Positions 19,483 through 28,127 of a stretch of DNA of 40,808 nucleotides are shown here, piece by piece. The position numbers and the translations under genes were made by a program. Origin of the DNA: an uncultured Burkholderiales bacterium (lineage in GTDB: Bacteria; Pseudomonadota; Gammaproteobacteria; Burkholderiales; Burkholderiaceae_C); contig CAIPII010000244.1 of assembly GCA_903865035.1 (NCBI GenBank), positions 1 through 40,808 on the forward strand. The letters run 5' to 3'. The stretch's first letter is position 1; every line of letters starts with the position of its first letter. The notes beneath the pieces were generated by a model, which was not told where the DNA came from, did no database searches, and saw only the letters and a list, made by a program, of their open reading frames with translations.

Positions 19483-20322
19483 TCAAGCCTCTTGCAGTGG
19501 CGCACCCACCGAATCAGGGCTCTGCAAATGGGCCTGAGGTGAAATGGAAAACACCACCGATTTATTGCCATCGATTTGAATCGGGGACAAGCGTCCCAAG
19601 ACAAGCTCACCGCTGCCTTTGGAGAAGGGCCAATTGAATGAAAACTCAACGTCAGAGCCTGCTTCTAGACACAGATTCAAATAGCCCAAAACCGCAGGTT
19701 GTTGTTTGTGTGAGAACAAATTGAGAAAAGTCCCCTGAGCCTCTTGCCTGACTGAGCCCGGAATAAGTTCAAGACCACTCTCGAAGTAGCAAAGGATTTC
19801 AAAGGGATTGGCCCAAAGGATGGGCAGGTCCTCACTTGTGGTCATGAGCGCGATGAGCTTTTCGTACTGAGAGACCTCCCTCTTCAAATTGAGCAAGTGA
19901 TTCTCTGACCTCACGTACAACTTGTAATTGGTGTTGCTCGCCTTGAGCAAAATGGAGGCCACATAGCCTGAGCGCTGCAAATATTCAATCATGATGACAC
20001 ACATCATCATGGTGGACAAGTTGACAGCAATCACGTACAGATCGGACTCTGAAGGGATCGCAAAGGAGTAGTAAGGCTTGATGAAGAAAAAGAAACCGGC
20101 GAATGTGCCCAAGATGGCTGAGAGCAACCCGTAGACCCAACCAAAATAAAAAGCACTCACGATCACGGAGATGTAGAACAACTGAAAAGGCAAGTTGGGC
20201 TGAACCATCTCGTGGATGAGCATTCGAAAGCCTACGGCCAGTGCAGTCAAAGCAAAGCAAGAGAGCACGGCCAGCCACAGAGGCTTTGACTTGGACCACT
20301 CAGAGGCATTGTGTAGTAACAT
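19483..20322 (-). CDS. DUF4118 (KdpD N-terminal transmembrane)-like membrane protein with coiled-coil and possible PAS-like C-terminus; no kinase domain
   Basis: Four TM segments in KdpD/DUF4118 style (LPFQLFYISVIVSAFYFGWVYGLLSAILGTFAGFFFFIKPYYSF), helical linker, then LPILWANPFEILCYFESGLELIPGSV...VEFSFNWPFSKGSGELVLGRLSPIQIDGNKSVVFSIS; no H-box or ATPase motifs; start at MLLHNASEW. Confidence 0.65.
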   Translation of the reverse strand: MLLHNASEWSKSKPLWLAVLSCFALTALAVGFRMLIHEMVQPNLPFQLFYISVIVSAFYFGWVYGLLSAILGTFAGFFFFIKPYYSFAIPSESDLYVIAVNLSTMMMCVIMIEYLQRSGYVASILLKASNTNYKLYVRSENHLLNLKREVSQYEKLIALMTTSEDLPILWANPFEILCYFESGLELIPGSVRQEAQGTFLNLFSHKQQPAVLGYLNLCLEAGSDVEFSFNWPFSKGSGELVLGRLSPIQIDGNKSVVFSISPQAHLQSPDSVGAPLQEA

Positions 20323-20328
20323 AAAAAC

Positions 20329-21195
20329 ATGATAACCCAAAGCCACATCGACCTCAAATCTGGAGCACACGGCGTGCTGCTCTTGCACGGTCTATCGGGC
20401 AGCAATCTTGAAGTCTCACGCTTGGCTCAGCGACTTCACCTTGAAGGGTTCACCGTCTTTGCACCCAACATCCATGGCTACTGTTTTGAGACAGAGTGCA
20501 CGCCCTATACCCAGTGGCTGGACTCATGCTTTGAGGCTTACCTCAACTTGAAACAAGAATGCGACACGGTCTCGGTGTGCGGACTCTCCATGGGAGCAAC
20601 TTTGACGCTGGCGTTGGCCCAACACTTTGATGACGTCAACTCCATCGCCTTGCTGGCCTCTTGCATGGACTATCAAGGATGGGCTGTACCTTGGTACCAG
20701 GTGTTCTTGCCCCTGCTCAACTTTCTTCCCATTCGGCTTGACATTGATTTTCCTGAAGAGCACCCCTTTGGCGTCAAGAATGCTGAAATCAGATCCAAAA
20801 TGCGACACGCTTTGCTGCGAAAAAAATACGCTGAAATCGGGGGCAACTCCATTCCGCTCAACAAAATTCAAGAGGGGTTGAAACTCATCAACCAAACCAA
20901 AAAGTACATCGACTCGGTGCACTGCCCGGTCTTGGCCATCCATGCCATTGAGGATGAAATTTGCAGCCTCAAAGGTGCTGAGGAAATGTTCAACAAAATC
21001 AATTCCAAGAAGAAAGAGTTCATCTACTTGGACGACAGCTACCACTTGATCACCATCGACAATCAAAGGAACTTGGTCTACTCTGAGACGACACTCTTCA
21101 TGAAAGACTGTGTCAATCAAAAAGTGGGGATTGATTACTTCAAAAAGCCCACATTGATCCATCCCGAGGCCATCCGATTGGAGGGTCGCTCATGA
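20329..21195 (+). CDS. Alpha/beta hydrolase (carboxylesterase/monoacylglycerol lipase-like)
   Basis: VLLLHGLSGSNLEVSRLAQRL, nucleophile elbow VCGLSMGATLTLAL (GxSxG), late Asp (IHAIEDEICS) and His (DSYHLITID). Confidence 0.85.
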   Translation: MITQSHIDLKSGAHGVLLLHGLSGSNLEVSRLAQRLHLEGFTVFAPNIHGYCFETECTPYTQWLDSCFEAYLNLKQECDTVSVCGLSMGATLTLALAQHFDDVNSIALLASCMDYQGWAVPWYQVFLPLLNFLPIRLDIDFPEEHPFGVKNAEIRSKMRHALLRKKYAEIGGNSIPLNKIQEGLKLINQTKKYIDSVHCPVLAIHAIEDEICSLKGAEEMFNKINSKKKEFIYLDDSYHLITIDNQRNLVYSETTLFMKDCVNQKVGIDYFKKPTLIHPEAIRLEGRS

Positions 21196-21587
21196 GTCTA
21201 TTCAAATCTCAGAGTGTCTTCAGGTGCCCCAGTGATCTCAACGAAATTGAGTTGATCAATCACGTTCACAAGATCCGATCGCTCTCCAAAGCGCACAGCA
21301 TCACTGGACTCATCACCTACCGAGCCAGCTTGTTTGCTTGCCATGTGGAAGGTCGAATGGCAAACATCGAAAAATTCAAGGCTTTTTTGATGTTGAACTA
21401 TGAATTGCTTGATGAGTCAACACAATCGATTTCAACTCGAAAATACCCTGGTGTGCACATGAATTTTGTGAACGACGACTTCCCCATCGTCAACGACCCC
21501 ATCATCGACTGGTCCATTGAGGACAAGAAGTACAACTTCCCCTACGAACTCTTGGGTAAGATTCTTGAGTTGAATAAAAAAGCGTGA
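21192..21587 (+). CDS. BLUF-domain-like small protein, apparently lacking canonical flavin/photocycle residues
   Basis: SLSKAHSITGLITYRASLFACHVEGRMANIEKFKAFL matches the BLUF core pattern (ITGLLxY..xFLQxLEG...); ATGA overlap with the upstream hydrolase gene. Confidence 0.65.
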   Translation: MSLFKSQSVFRCPSDLNEIELINHVHKIRSLSKAHSITGLITYRASLFACHVEGRMANIEKFKAFLMLNYELLDESTQSISTRKYPGVHMNFVNDDFPIVNDPIIDWSIEDKKYNFPYELLGKILELNKKA

Positions 21588-21588
21588 A

Positions 21589-21626
21589 AAAAGGGTCTGC
21601 ATCACTTTCGTGGTGCAGACCCTTTT
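21589..21626. terminator. Bidirectional Rho-independent terminator between the BLUF-like gene and acnB
   Basis: AAAAGGGTCTGCATCAC-TTTC-GTGGTGCAGACCCTTTT, 17-bp stem with one G-U pair, A-run before and T-run after. Confidence 0.92.
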
Positions 21627-21663
21627 GAGTGCAAGGCCTTATTCGAGCAAGCTTTGAGACTCA

Positions 21664-21680
21664 GGGGCTTTGTAAGCCCC
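21664..21680. other. Short hairpin downstream of acnB
   Basis: GGGGCTT-TGT-AAGCCCC perfect 7-bp inverted repeat in the 3' region of acnB (minus strand), before the larger terminator. Confidence 0.5.
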
Positions 21681-21698
21681 GTAGCACAAAGCCCAAAA

Positions 21699-24284
21699 TC
21701 AGACCTTTGCTGCTACTTTTTGATAGCTCTCGATCTGGTCAAAATTCAAGTACTTGTAAATTTCGGCTCCCTTGGAGTTGATCACACCAATGTCCGTCAA
21801 ATACTCTTCGCGAGTTGGGATTCGACCCAATTTTGAGCAAATGGCCGCCAACTCAGCAGAGCCCAAATACACAAAGGTGTTCTTGCCCAAACGGTTGGGG
21901 AAGTTGCGCGTGCTGGTTGACATCACGGTGGCACCTTCCTTGACCTGAGCTTGATTGCCCATGCACAAAGAGCATCCGGGCATCTCCATGCGAGCACCTG
22001 CATTGCCAAACACGCCGTAGTGACCCTCTTCGCTCAATTGCTCTGCATCCATTTTGGTTGGAGGAGCCATCCAAAGCTTAACGGGAATATCCCTCTTGCC
22101 TTCGAGCAACTTGGAAGCGGCCCTGAAGTGTCCAATGTTGGTCATGCATGAACCAATGAAAACCTCGTCGATTTTGGAGCCAGCCACATCGGAAAGCGTT
22201 TTGGCATCATCTGGATCGTTGGGGCAGCAAACAATAGGCTCCACAATTTCGGCCAAATCGATTTCAATGACAGCAGCGTATTCCGCGTCTTTGTCAGCTT
22301 GCAAAAGATTGGGTTTTTCAAGCCAAGCTTCCATGGCCTTGATGCGACGCTCAATGGAGCGCGCGTCTTGGTAACCCTGAGCGATCATGTTCTTCAAGAG
22401 CACGATGTTGCTGTGCAAATACTCGATCACAGGCGCTTTGTCCAAGTGCACTGTGCAACCAGCGGCTGAGCGCTCAGCAGAGGCATCGGACAACTCAAAC
22501 GCTTGCTCCACCTTCAGCTCGGACAAGCCTTCGATTTCCAAAATGCGGCCAGAGAAAATATTCTTCTTGCCCTGCTTCTCAACGGTCAAAAGACCTTGCT
22601 TGATGGCATACAAAGGAATGGCGTGCACCAAATCTCTGAGCGTGACACCGGGCTGCATCTTGCCTTTGAAGCGAACGAGCACAGACTCAGGCATGTCCAG
22701 AGGCATCACACCCGTTGCAGCCGCAAAAGCGACCAAACCGGAACCTGCTGGAAAGCTGATGCCAATGGGGAAACGTGTGTGTGAATCTCCTCCTGTACCC
22801 ACTGTATCGGGCAAGAGCATGCGGTTGAGCCAAGAGTGAATGATGCCGTCTCCAGGCTTCAAAGAAATTCCACCCCTGTTGCTCATGAAGTCAGGCAATT
22901 CGTGGTGCATCTTCACATCGATGGGCTTGGGGTAAGCTGCGGTGTGGCAAAAGGACTGCATCACCAAATCTGAAGAGAATCCTAGGCAAGCCAAGTCTTT
23001 CAATTCGTCCCTGGTCATGGGACCTGTGGTGTCTTGTGAGCCCACGGAAGTCATCTTGGGTTCACAGTAAGTACCGGGCAATACGCCTTGACCTTCTGGC
23101 AAACCACATGCACGACCGACCATTTTTTGAGCCAATGTGAAGCCTGTTTTCTTGGCAGCAGGCGTGGCAAAAGTTCTAAAGAGCGTGGATGAGGGAAGTC
23201 CCAGTGCTTCACGTGCTTTGCCAGTCAGTGCGCGACCAATGATCAAGGGAATGCGTCCACCCGCTCTCACTTCATCAAAGAGCACCTCACTCTTGATGGT
23301 GAACTCAGCAATCACTTTGCCGTCCTTGAGCGCCTTGCCTTCGTAGGGTCTGAGCTCAATCACATCTCCCATGTGCATTTGACTCACATCCAACTCGATG
23401 GGCAATGCTCCAGCATCCTCCATGGTGTTGTAGAAAATAGGTGCAATGTTGTTGCCCAAACACACGCCACCAAAGCGCTTATTGGGCACATAAGGAATGT
23501 CTTCACCCGTGAACCAAAGCACTGAGTTGGTCGCAGATTTGCGGCTCGATCCTGTTCCCACCACATCACCCACATAAGCGACCAAATGACCTTTGGCTCT
23601 CAAGTCCTCGATGAACTTGATGGGACCGCGCTTGCCGTCTTCCTCAGGGGTGATGCCATCTCGTTTGTTTTTGAGCATGGCCAAAGCATGCAATGGAATG
23701 TCAGGACGACTCCACGCGTCGGGGGCTGGAGAGAGGTCATCGGTGTTGGTCTCGCCCGTCACCTTGAACACAGAGAGTGTGATGCTTTGTGGCACTTCGG
23801 GGTGACGTGTGAACCACTCACCTTCGGCCCATGACTTCATCACCTCTTTGGCAAAGGTATTGCCCTTGTCGGCTTTTTCTTTCACGTCGTGGAATTGATC
23901 AAACATGAGCAATGTGACTTTGAGGCCCTCTGCGGCCTCTTGCGCCACTGACTTATCTGAATCGTCGAGCAAGTCAATCAAAGGCGTCAAGTTGTAGCCA
24001 CCAAGCATGGTGCCCAGCAATTTGGTTGCGTGCACGCGTGTGAGCAAAGGCGTGGTCTCTTTGCCGTGAGCCACTGCAGCCAAGTAAGAGGCTTTGACTT
24101 TGGCTGCATCGTCCACACCAGCGGGCACGCGGTGTGTGAGCAACTCCACCAAATGGGCTTCCTCGCCTTTTGGGGGAGCTTTGAAGAGCTCGACCAAAGA
24201 TGCTGTTTGCTCAGCCGATAAAGGCAAGGGTGGAATCCCAAGCGCTTTTCTTTCGTTGACATGTTCTTGATAGGCTTTTAGCAT
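21699..24284 (-). CDS. acnB: Bifunctional aconitate hydratase 2 / 2-methylisocitrate dehydratase
   Basis: MLKAYQEHVNERKALGIPPLPL, GDSHTRFPIGISFPAGSGLVAFAAATGVMPLDMPESV, FIGSCMTNIGHFRAASKLL, GCSLCMGNQAQV. Confidence 0.97.
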   Translation of the reverse strand: MLKAYQEHVNERKALGIPPLPLSAEQTASLVELFKAPPKGEEAHLVELLTHRVPAGVDDAAKVKASYLAAVAHGKETTPLLTRVHATKLLGTMLGGYNLTPLIDLLDDSDKSVAQEAAEGLKVTLLMFDQFHDVKEKADKGNTFAKEVMKSWAEGEWFTRHPEVPQSITLSVFKVTGETNTDDLSPAPDAWSRPDIPLHALAMLKNKRDGITPEEDGKRGPIKFIEDLRAKGHLVAYVGDVVGTGSSRKSATNSVLWFTGEDIPYVPNKRFGGVCLGNNIAPIFYNTMEDAGALPIELDVSQMHMGDVIELRPYEGKALKDGKVIAEFTIKSEVLFDEVRAGGRIPLIIGRALTGKAREALGLPSSTLFRTFATPAAKKTGFTLAQKMVGRACGLPEGQGVLPGTYCEPKMTSVGSQDTTGPMTRDELKDLACLGFSSDLVMQSFCHTAAYPKPIDVKMHHELPDFMSNRGGISLKPGDGIIHSWLNRMLLPDTVGTGGDSHTRFPIGISFPAGSGLVAFAAATGVMPLDMPESVLVRFKGKMQPGVTLRDLVHAIPLYAIKQGLLTVEKQGKKNIFSGRILEIEGLSELKVEQAFELSDASAERSAAGCTVHLDKAPVIEYLHSNIVLLKNMIAQGYQDARSIERRIKAMEAWLEKPNLLQADKDAEYAAVIEIDLAEIVEPIVCCPNDPDDAKTLSDVAGSKIDEVFIGSCMTNIGHFRAASKLLEGKRDIPVKLWMAPPTKMDAEQLSEEGHYGVFGNAGARMEMPGCSLCMGNQAQVKEGATVMSTSTRNFPNRLGKNTFVYLGSAELAAICSKLGRIPTREEYLTDIGVINSKGAEIYKYLNFDQIESYQKVAAKV

Positions 24285-24339
24285 TTGAAAATTCTCCTGT
24301 TGAAATTGAGAGTGAATGATGGGGTGTTTTGAAAAAGGT

Positions 24340-24984
24340 TCAGCGCTGTTCATCTGCGCCATTGACTGCGCTCAAGAGTTGCACTGGCGGTGAGTTGCGC
24401 TGGCGGATTGCAACTTGTTCTTGTTCTTTGCTCTTGCATTCATCGACCATTCTTTGTCCAAGTCGCGTGTTAAAGAGCATGGACTTGTTGGCCAATTGAA
24501 TCCAAACGGCTCCTTGCTTTGCATCTTCAAGCCGGATTGCACCAGTGTGCGAAAGCGTAGGGCTCAATGCGTAGCGGTTGCTCTTGAAGAACAAAGTAAA
24601 TTGTCCTGGAGCATTGGCAACTGGATTAAGAGTCACTGACTGGCCCAACTCACAAGGCATGCGACCCCATTGCACTTGTTCGGAGATGGCCATCAACTCT
24701 GGACTGAGCTCAGGTGCAACAGGCTCCTCAATGGGGGTTGCAGGAACGGGTTTGGGCAACGCATGCTGAGCATGCTGTGAAGACTTGTTGACCTGGGTGT
24801 GCGTCTTGATCGCTTGAGCGACTTGTGGGCGTGAGACCGTTTGACTCTCTTTGAGGCTTTGAGTTTGAGCAAAGCCCGCTTGCAACCAAGACCAAGCCAC
24901 GAAAAACAAAAGGACCGTGCCCAGTAAAGAATTGAAGGGCTTAGGCAAGACTCCATTGAAAAAAGAATTTATCCATGGGCTCAT
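24340..24984 (-). CDS. Hypothetical envelope protein (N-terminal TM/signal, Pro-rich linker, Cys-containing C-terminal domain)
   Basis: MSPWINSFFNGVLPKPFNSLLGTVLLFFVAWSWLQAGFAQ, then domain CELGQSVTL...YALSPTLSHTGAIRLEDAKQGAVWIQLANKSMLFNTRLGQRMVDEC; ATGA overlap with upstream citE-like gene. Confidence 0.7.
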   Translation of the reverse strand: MSPWINSFFNGVLPKPFNSLLGTVLLFFVAWSWLQAGFAQTQSLKESQTVSRPQVAQAIKTHTQVNKSSQHAQHALPKPVPATPIEEPVAPELSPELMAISEQVQWGRMPCELGQSVTLNPVANAPGQFTLFFKSNRYALSPTLSHTGAIRLEDAKQGAVWIQLANKSMLFNTRLGQRMVDECKSKEQEQVAIRQRNSPPVQLLSAVNGADEQR

Positions 24985-25985
24985 GCAGCGACCTCGCTTT
25001 CGTGGACAAACCAACTTTGCACTTTTTGATCCAAAGCTTTTCCCGTGGCATGAGCTCTTTCTAAAACTTGCCAAAAGAAACGATAGCTTGCACGGTCGTG
25101 CAAGTGCCCCTCGAATCGAATAGGACCCCAATTTGCAGCCGCCGCGCTCAATATGATCTCGCTGGCTTGTGCCACCTCGACTTCAGAGGGTGAAAATGCC
25201 TCGACGATGGGACGGATTTGATCGGGGTGAATGCTCCACATGCGGGTGTAGCCCAGGGATTGAGAGGCCTCTTGGGCCCAGCGCTTCAAAGCACTCGTGT
25301 CTTCGATCTCGGTCACCACACAATGCGAGGGCGTTTTAGCATGAGCATGACATGCACTGGAGAGCATTAGCTTGGCGCGAAGCACCAAGGGGTGCTTGAA
25401 CTGCCCCTCACCGGTCATGGCCCAAGAAGGAATAGCACCTGCGTGTGAGGACACAAAATCCATGAGCCCAAAACTAAGCGATTGAACGCTGGGATGAGAT
25501 GCAATTTCAAAAGCGTGTTCAATGGCTTTGGGAGACTCGATCAAGGCGTGAATGGCCAGGTCTTTGAAACCCAACTCGCTGATCAAGCTGTGCGCTTTGT
25601 CCACATCTTGGAGCGACTCCACTTTGGGAATCATCACGTGTCTGAGCTTTGCGCCCGCTTGACCCACAATGATGCGAAGGTCTTCCTCAAAATGAGCATG
25701 GTCCACGGCGTGCACTCTCACCGAAACCCGTGCATCTTGAGCGCTCTCCAAAACCAAAGCAGCAACCCGTTGTGCGTGATCCTTCTCCAGCCCAACAGGC
25801 GCTCCGTCCTCGCAATCGAGCGTGACATCGAAGACACAGGTGCCGAGCTCCTCGGTCATTTGGGCCTGCAAGAGCAGGCTTTTTTTCATCCGAGCTTCTA
25901 CACCACTGTAGTGATCACACACAGGCAAGGCTTGCCTGGCCGCTTGAGGCCCGAGCAAGACTTGCCGTGGATGAATTTCGCTCAC
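24981..25985 (-). CDS. HpcH/HpaI aldolase / citrate lyase beta (CitE-like) family protein
   Basis: VFDVTLDCEDGAPVGLEKDHAQRVAALV, RVSVRVHAVDHAHFEEDL, MIPKVESLQDVD, ALIESPKAIEHAFEIASHPSVQSLSFGLMDF. Confidence 0.92.
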   Translation of the reverse strand: MSEIHPRQVLLGPQAARQALPVCDHYSGVEARMKKSLLLQAQMTEELGTCVFDVTLDCEDGAPVGLEKDHAQRVAALVLESAQDARVSVRVHAVDHAHFEEDLRIIVGQAGAKLRHVMIPKVESLQDVDKAHSLISELGFKDLAIHALIESPKAIEHAFEIASHPSVQSLSFGLMDFVSSHAGAIPSWAMTGEGQFKHPLVLRAKLMLSSACHAHAKTPSHCVVTEIEDTSALKRWAQEASQSLGYTRMWSIHPDQIRPIVEAFSPSEVEVAQASEIILSAAAANWGPIRFEGHLHDRASYRFFWQVLERAHATGKALDQKVQSWFVHESEVAA

Positions 25986-26029
25986 TGAGTGACTCTCCTT
26001 GTGCGCCCCTTGGAACGCAGGATTGATGT

Positions 26030-27016
26030 TTAGATCAGGTGAGCAACACCGGCTTGCTCGTCTGTCAATTCTTTGAGTGTTTTGTCAATGCAAGTTTGAC
26101 TGAACGCATCGATGGGCAAACCCTCAACCACGTGATACTGTCCACCTTCGCAAGTGACGGGAAAGCCAAACATCACGTCTTTGGGAATGCCATACCAACC
26201 ATTGGAAGGAATACCCATGGTGACCCAATGGCCGTTGGTGCCAAGTGCCCAGTCGTGCATGTGATCAATGGCTGCATTTGCAGCAGAGGCAGCTGAGGAC
26301 AAACCACGTGCGTCAATGATGGCCGCACCGCGCTTGCCTACAGTTGGCAAGAAAACGTTTGCATTCCATTCTTGGTCATTGATCATGTCCTTCACAGAGG
26401 CTCCACCAATGGTTGCAAAGCGGTAGTCTGCGTACATTGTGGGAGAGTGGTTGCCCCAAACACAAAGTTTTTCCAAGTCAGCAACTGCGTGACCTGTTTT
26501 GGCAGCAATTTGACTGGCCGCACGGTTGTGATCCAAACGCAGCATGGCAGTGAAGTTCTCACGCTTCAAATCTGGAGCGCTCTTCATTGCAATGTAGGCA
26601 TTGGTGTTGGCTGGATTGCCCACCACCAAGACGCGAACATCGCGACTGGCTGAGGCATTCAAAGCCTTGCCCTGTGCTGTGAAAATTTGTGCATTGGCGG
26701 CCAACAAATCAGCGCGCTCCATACCAGGACCGCGAGGTCTTGCACCCACCAACAAAGCGTAATCTGTGTCTTTGAATGCTTCTTTGGGGTCAGAGTAAGC
26801 ATGCATGTCAGCAAGCAATGGGAATGCGCAGTCCTCAAGCTCCATCATCACGCCCTTGAGCGCTTTTTGGGCTTTCTCATCAGGAATTTCCAAGAGTTGC
26901 AGGATCACGGGCTGATCAGCGCCCAACATCTGACCCGATGCAATTCTGAACAACAATGCATATCCAATTTGCCCAGCTGCCCCTGTGACTGCAACGCGAA
27001 CAGGCTTTTTACTCAT
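26030..27016 (-). CDS. mdh: Malate dehydrogenase
   Basis: [88 protein letters not shown]. Confidence 0.97.
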   Translation of the reverse strand: MSKKPVRVAVTGAAGQIGYALLFRIASGQMLGADQPVILQLLEIPDEKAQKALKGVMMELEDCAFPLLADMHAYSDPKEAFKDTDYALLVGARPRGPGMERADLLAANAQIFTAQGKALNASASRDVRVLVVGNPANTNAYIAMKSAPDLKRENFTAMLRLDHNRAASQIAAKTGHAVADLEKLCVWGNHSPTMYADYRFATIGGASVKDMINDQEWNANVFLPTVGKRGAAIIDARGLSSAASAANAAIDHMHDWALGTNGHWVTMGIPSNGWYGIPKDVMFGFPVTCEGGQYHVVEGLPIDAFSQTCIDKTLKELTDEQAGVAHLI

Positions 27017-27114
27017 GGAAAACTCCCTCAATGAATGTGTATGAATGAAAAAATGATGGTTTATTGAAATTGACCAACTAGTGTAACTCCGAAAGGCCAA
27101 GAAATGAGCCTCTT

Positions 27115-27132
27115 ATGTCTTATAAAAGACAT
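27115..27132. promoter_or_regulatory. Candidate operator (perfect inverted repeat) in the mdh/gntR divergent region
   Basis: ATGTCTT-ATAA-AAGACAT, 7+7 bp perfect dyad between divergent mdh and a GntR-family regulator. Confidence 0.55.
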
Positions 27133-27173
27133 GTTAATGCAGATTACAATAGCGACACTTAGATTTCCAAACC

Positions 27174-27992
27174 TTGTTTGTTCCCCTGTCTTTCATGCAA
27201 GATCGCGCCGCCAGTTCTGCCCCTCTCGAGCCCAACGATTCACAAGTTGTTTCTTTGGGTGACAAGGTGCCTCTTTTTAGCCCGCTTTACCAGCAAATCA
27301 AGAGTTTGCTCTTGAAGGGGCTGGAAAAGGGAGACTGGAGGCCAGGGGAGATGATCCCAAGTGAGATGGAGCTCGCCCAACGCTTTCAAGTCAGCCAAGG
27401 CACGGTCAGAAAAGCCATAGATGAGCTCTCCCAAGAAAACTTACTGGTACGCAAACAAGGCAAAGGCACTTATGTGGCCACCCATTCAGAGCACGGCGCG
27501 CAATACCGTTTTTTGAAACTCGTGGCCAACCCAGAAAAGCCTCAATACATTGGCCCAGCCAAGCGAGAAATCCTCTGGTGCAAGCTCTCCTCGCCCAGCC
27601 CCTCAGATGCACAAGCGCTCCAACTCAAACCAGACTCCAAGGTTTGGCACATTCGACGCATACTGTCCTTTGCCTCCTTGCCCACCATTTTGGAGGACCT
27701 GTGCCTGCCAGGAGACGCATTTGTGGGACTGAGCGCCCAAGAACTCCAACACAATCAGGGTCCAACCTACGCATTGTTCGAGACAAAATACGGTGTGCGA
27801 ATGGTGCGAGCACAAGAGCAAATCAGAGCCACCATGCCCACCCAAGAGGTGTGCCAACTGCTCAACATTGAACCCAACATTCCCTTGCTAAGCGTTGAGA
27901 GAACCTCCTTCACTTACCAAGACGTGCCCATGGAAATCCGTCGCGCCCTTTACCGAACAGATCACCATCACTACAAAAATGAATTGAACTAG
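27174..27992 (+). CDS. GntR family transcriptional regulator (UTRA domain, HutC-type)
   Basis: Winged-helix LYQQIKSLLLKGLEKGDWRPGEMIPSEMELAQRFQVSQGTVRKAIDELSQENLLVRKQGKGTYVA; C-terminal UTRA-like region; start could be 27195. Confidence 0.93.
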   Translation: MFVPLSFMQDRAASSAPLEPNDSQVVSLGDKVPLFSPLYQQIKSLLLKGLEKGDWRPGEMIPSEMELAQRFQVSQGTVRKAIDELSQENLLVRKQGKGTYVATHSEHGAQYRFLKLVANPEKPQYIGPAKREILWCKLSSPSPSDAQALQLKPDSKVWHIRRILSFASLPTILEDLCLPGDAFVGLSAQELQHNQGPTYALFETKYGVRMVRAQEQIRATMPTQEVCQLLNIEPNIPLLSVERTSFTYQDVPMEIRRALYRTDHHHYKNELN

Positions 27993-28127
27993 TACTTAAA
28001 TACACAACCCCTTTTTGAAAGACCTTTTTTTAACTTATGATCCTTCTTTCATCGATACTTGTTGCATTGCAATAGAATTTTGATGTTCGAAGGACGCAAT
28101 CACCTTCCTCACCATGAAAGAGTTTTT

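Noticed and set aside
19383-19649. Alternative-frame minus-strand ORF at the 3' end of the DUF4118-like gene (ends ...RLERNAKELDEDQSSTKVQDQLLSRRSWMKVEGVS)
   Set aside because: Considered as evidence for a frameshifted C-terminus, but the in-frame PAS-like tail and stop at 19483 look normal. A homologue alignment would be needed to revive this.
28062-28072. TTGCATTGCAA palindrome upstream of sdhC
   Set aside because: Short dyad expected by chance; no second copy noticed.
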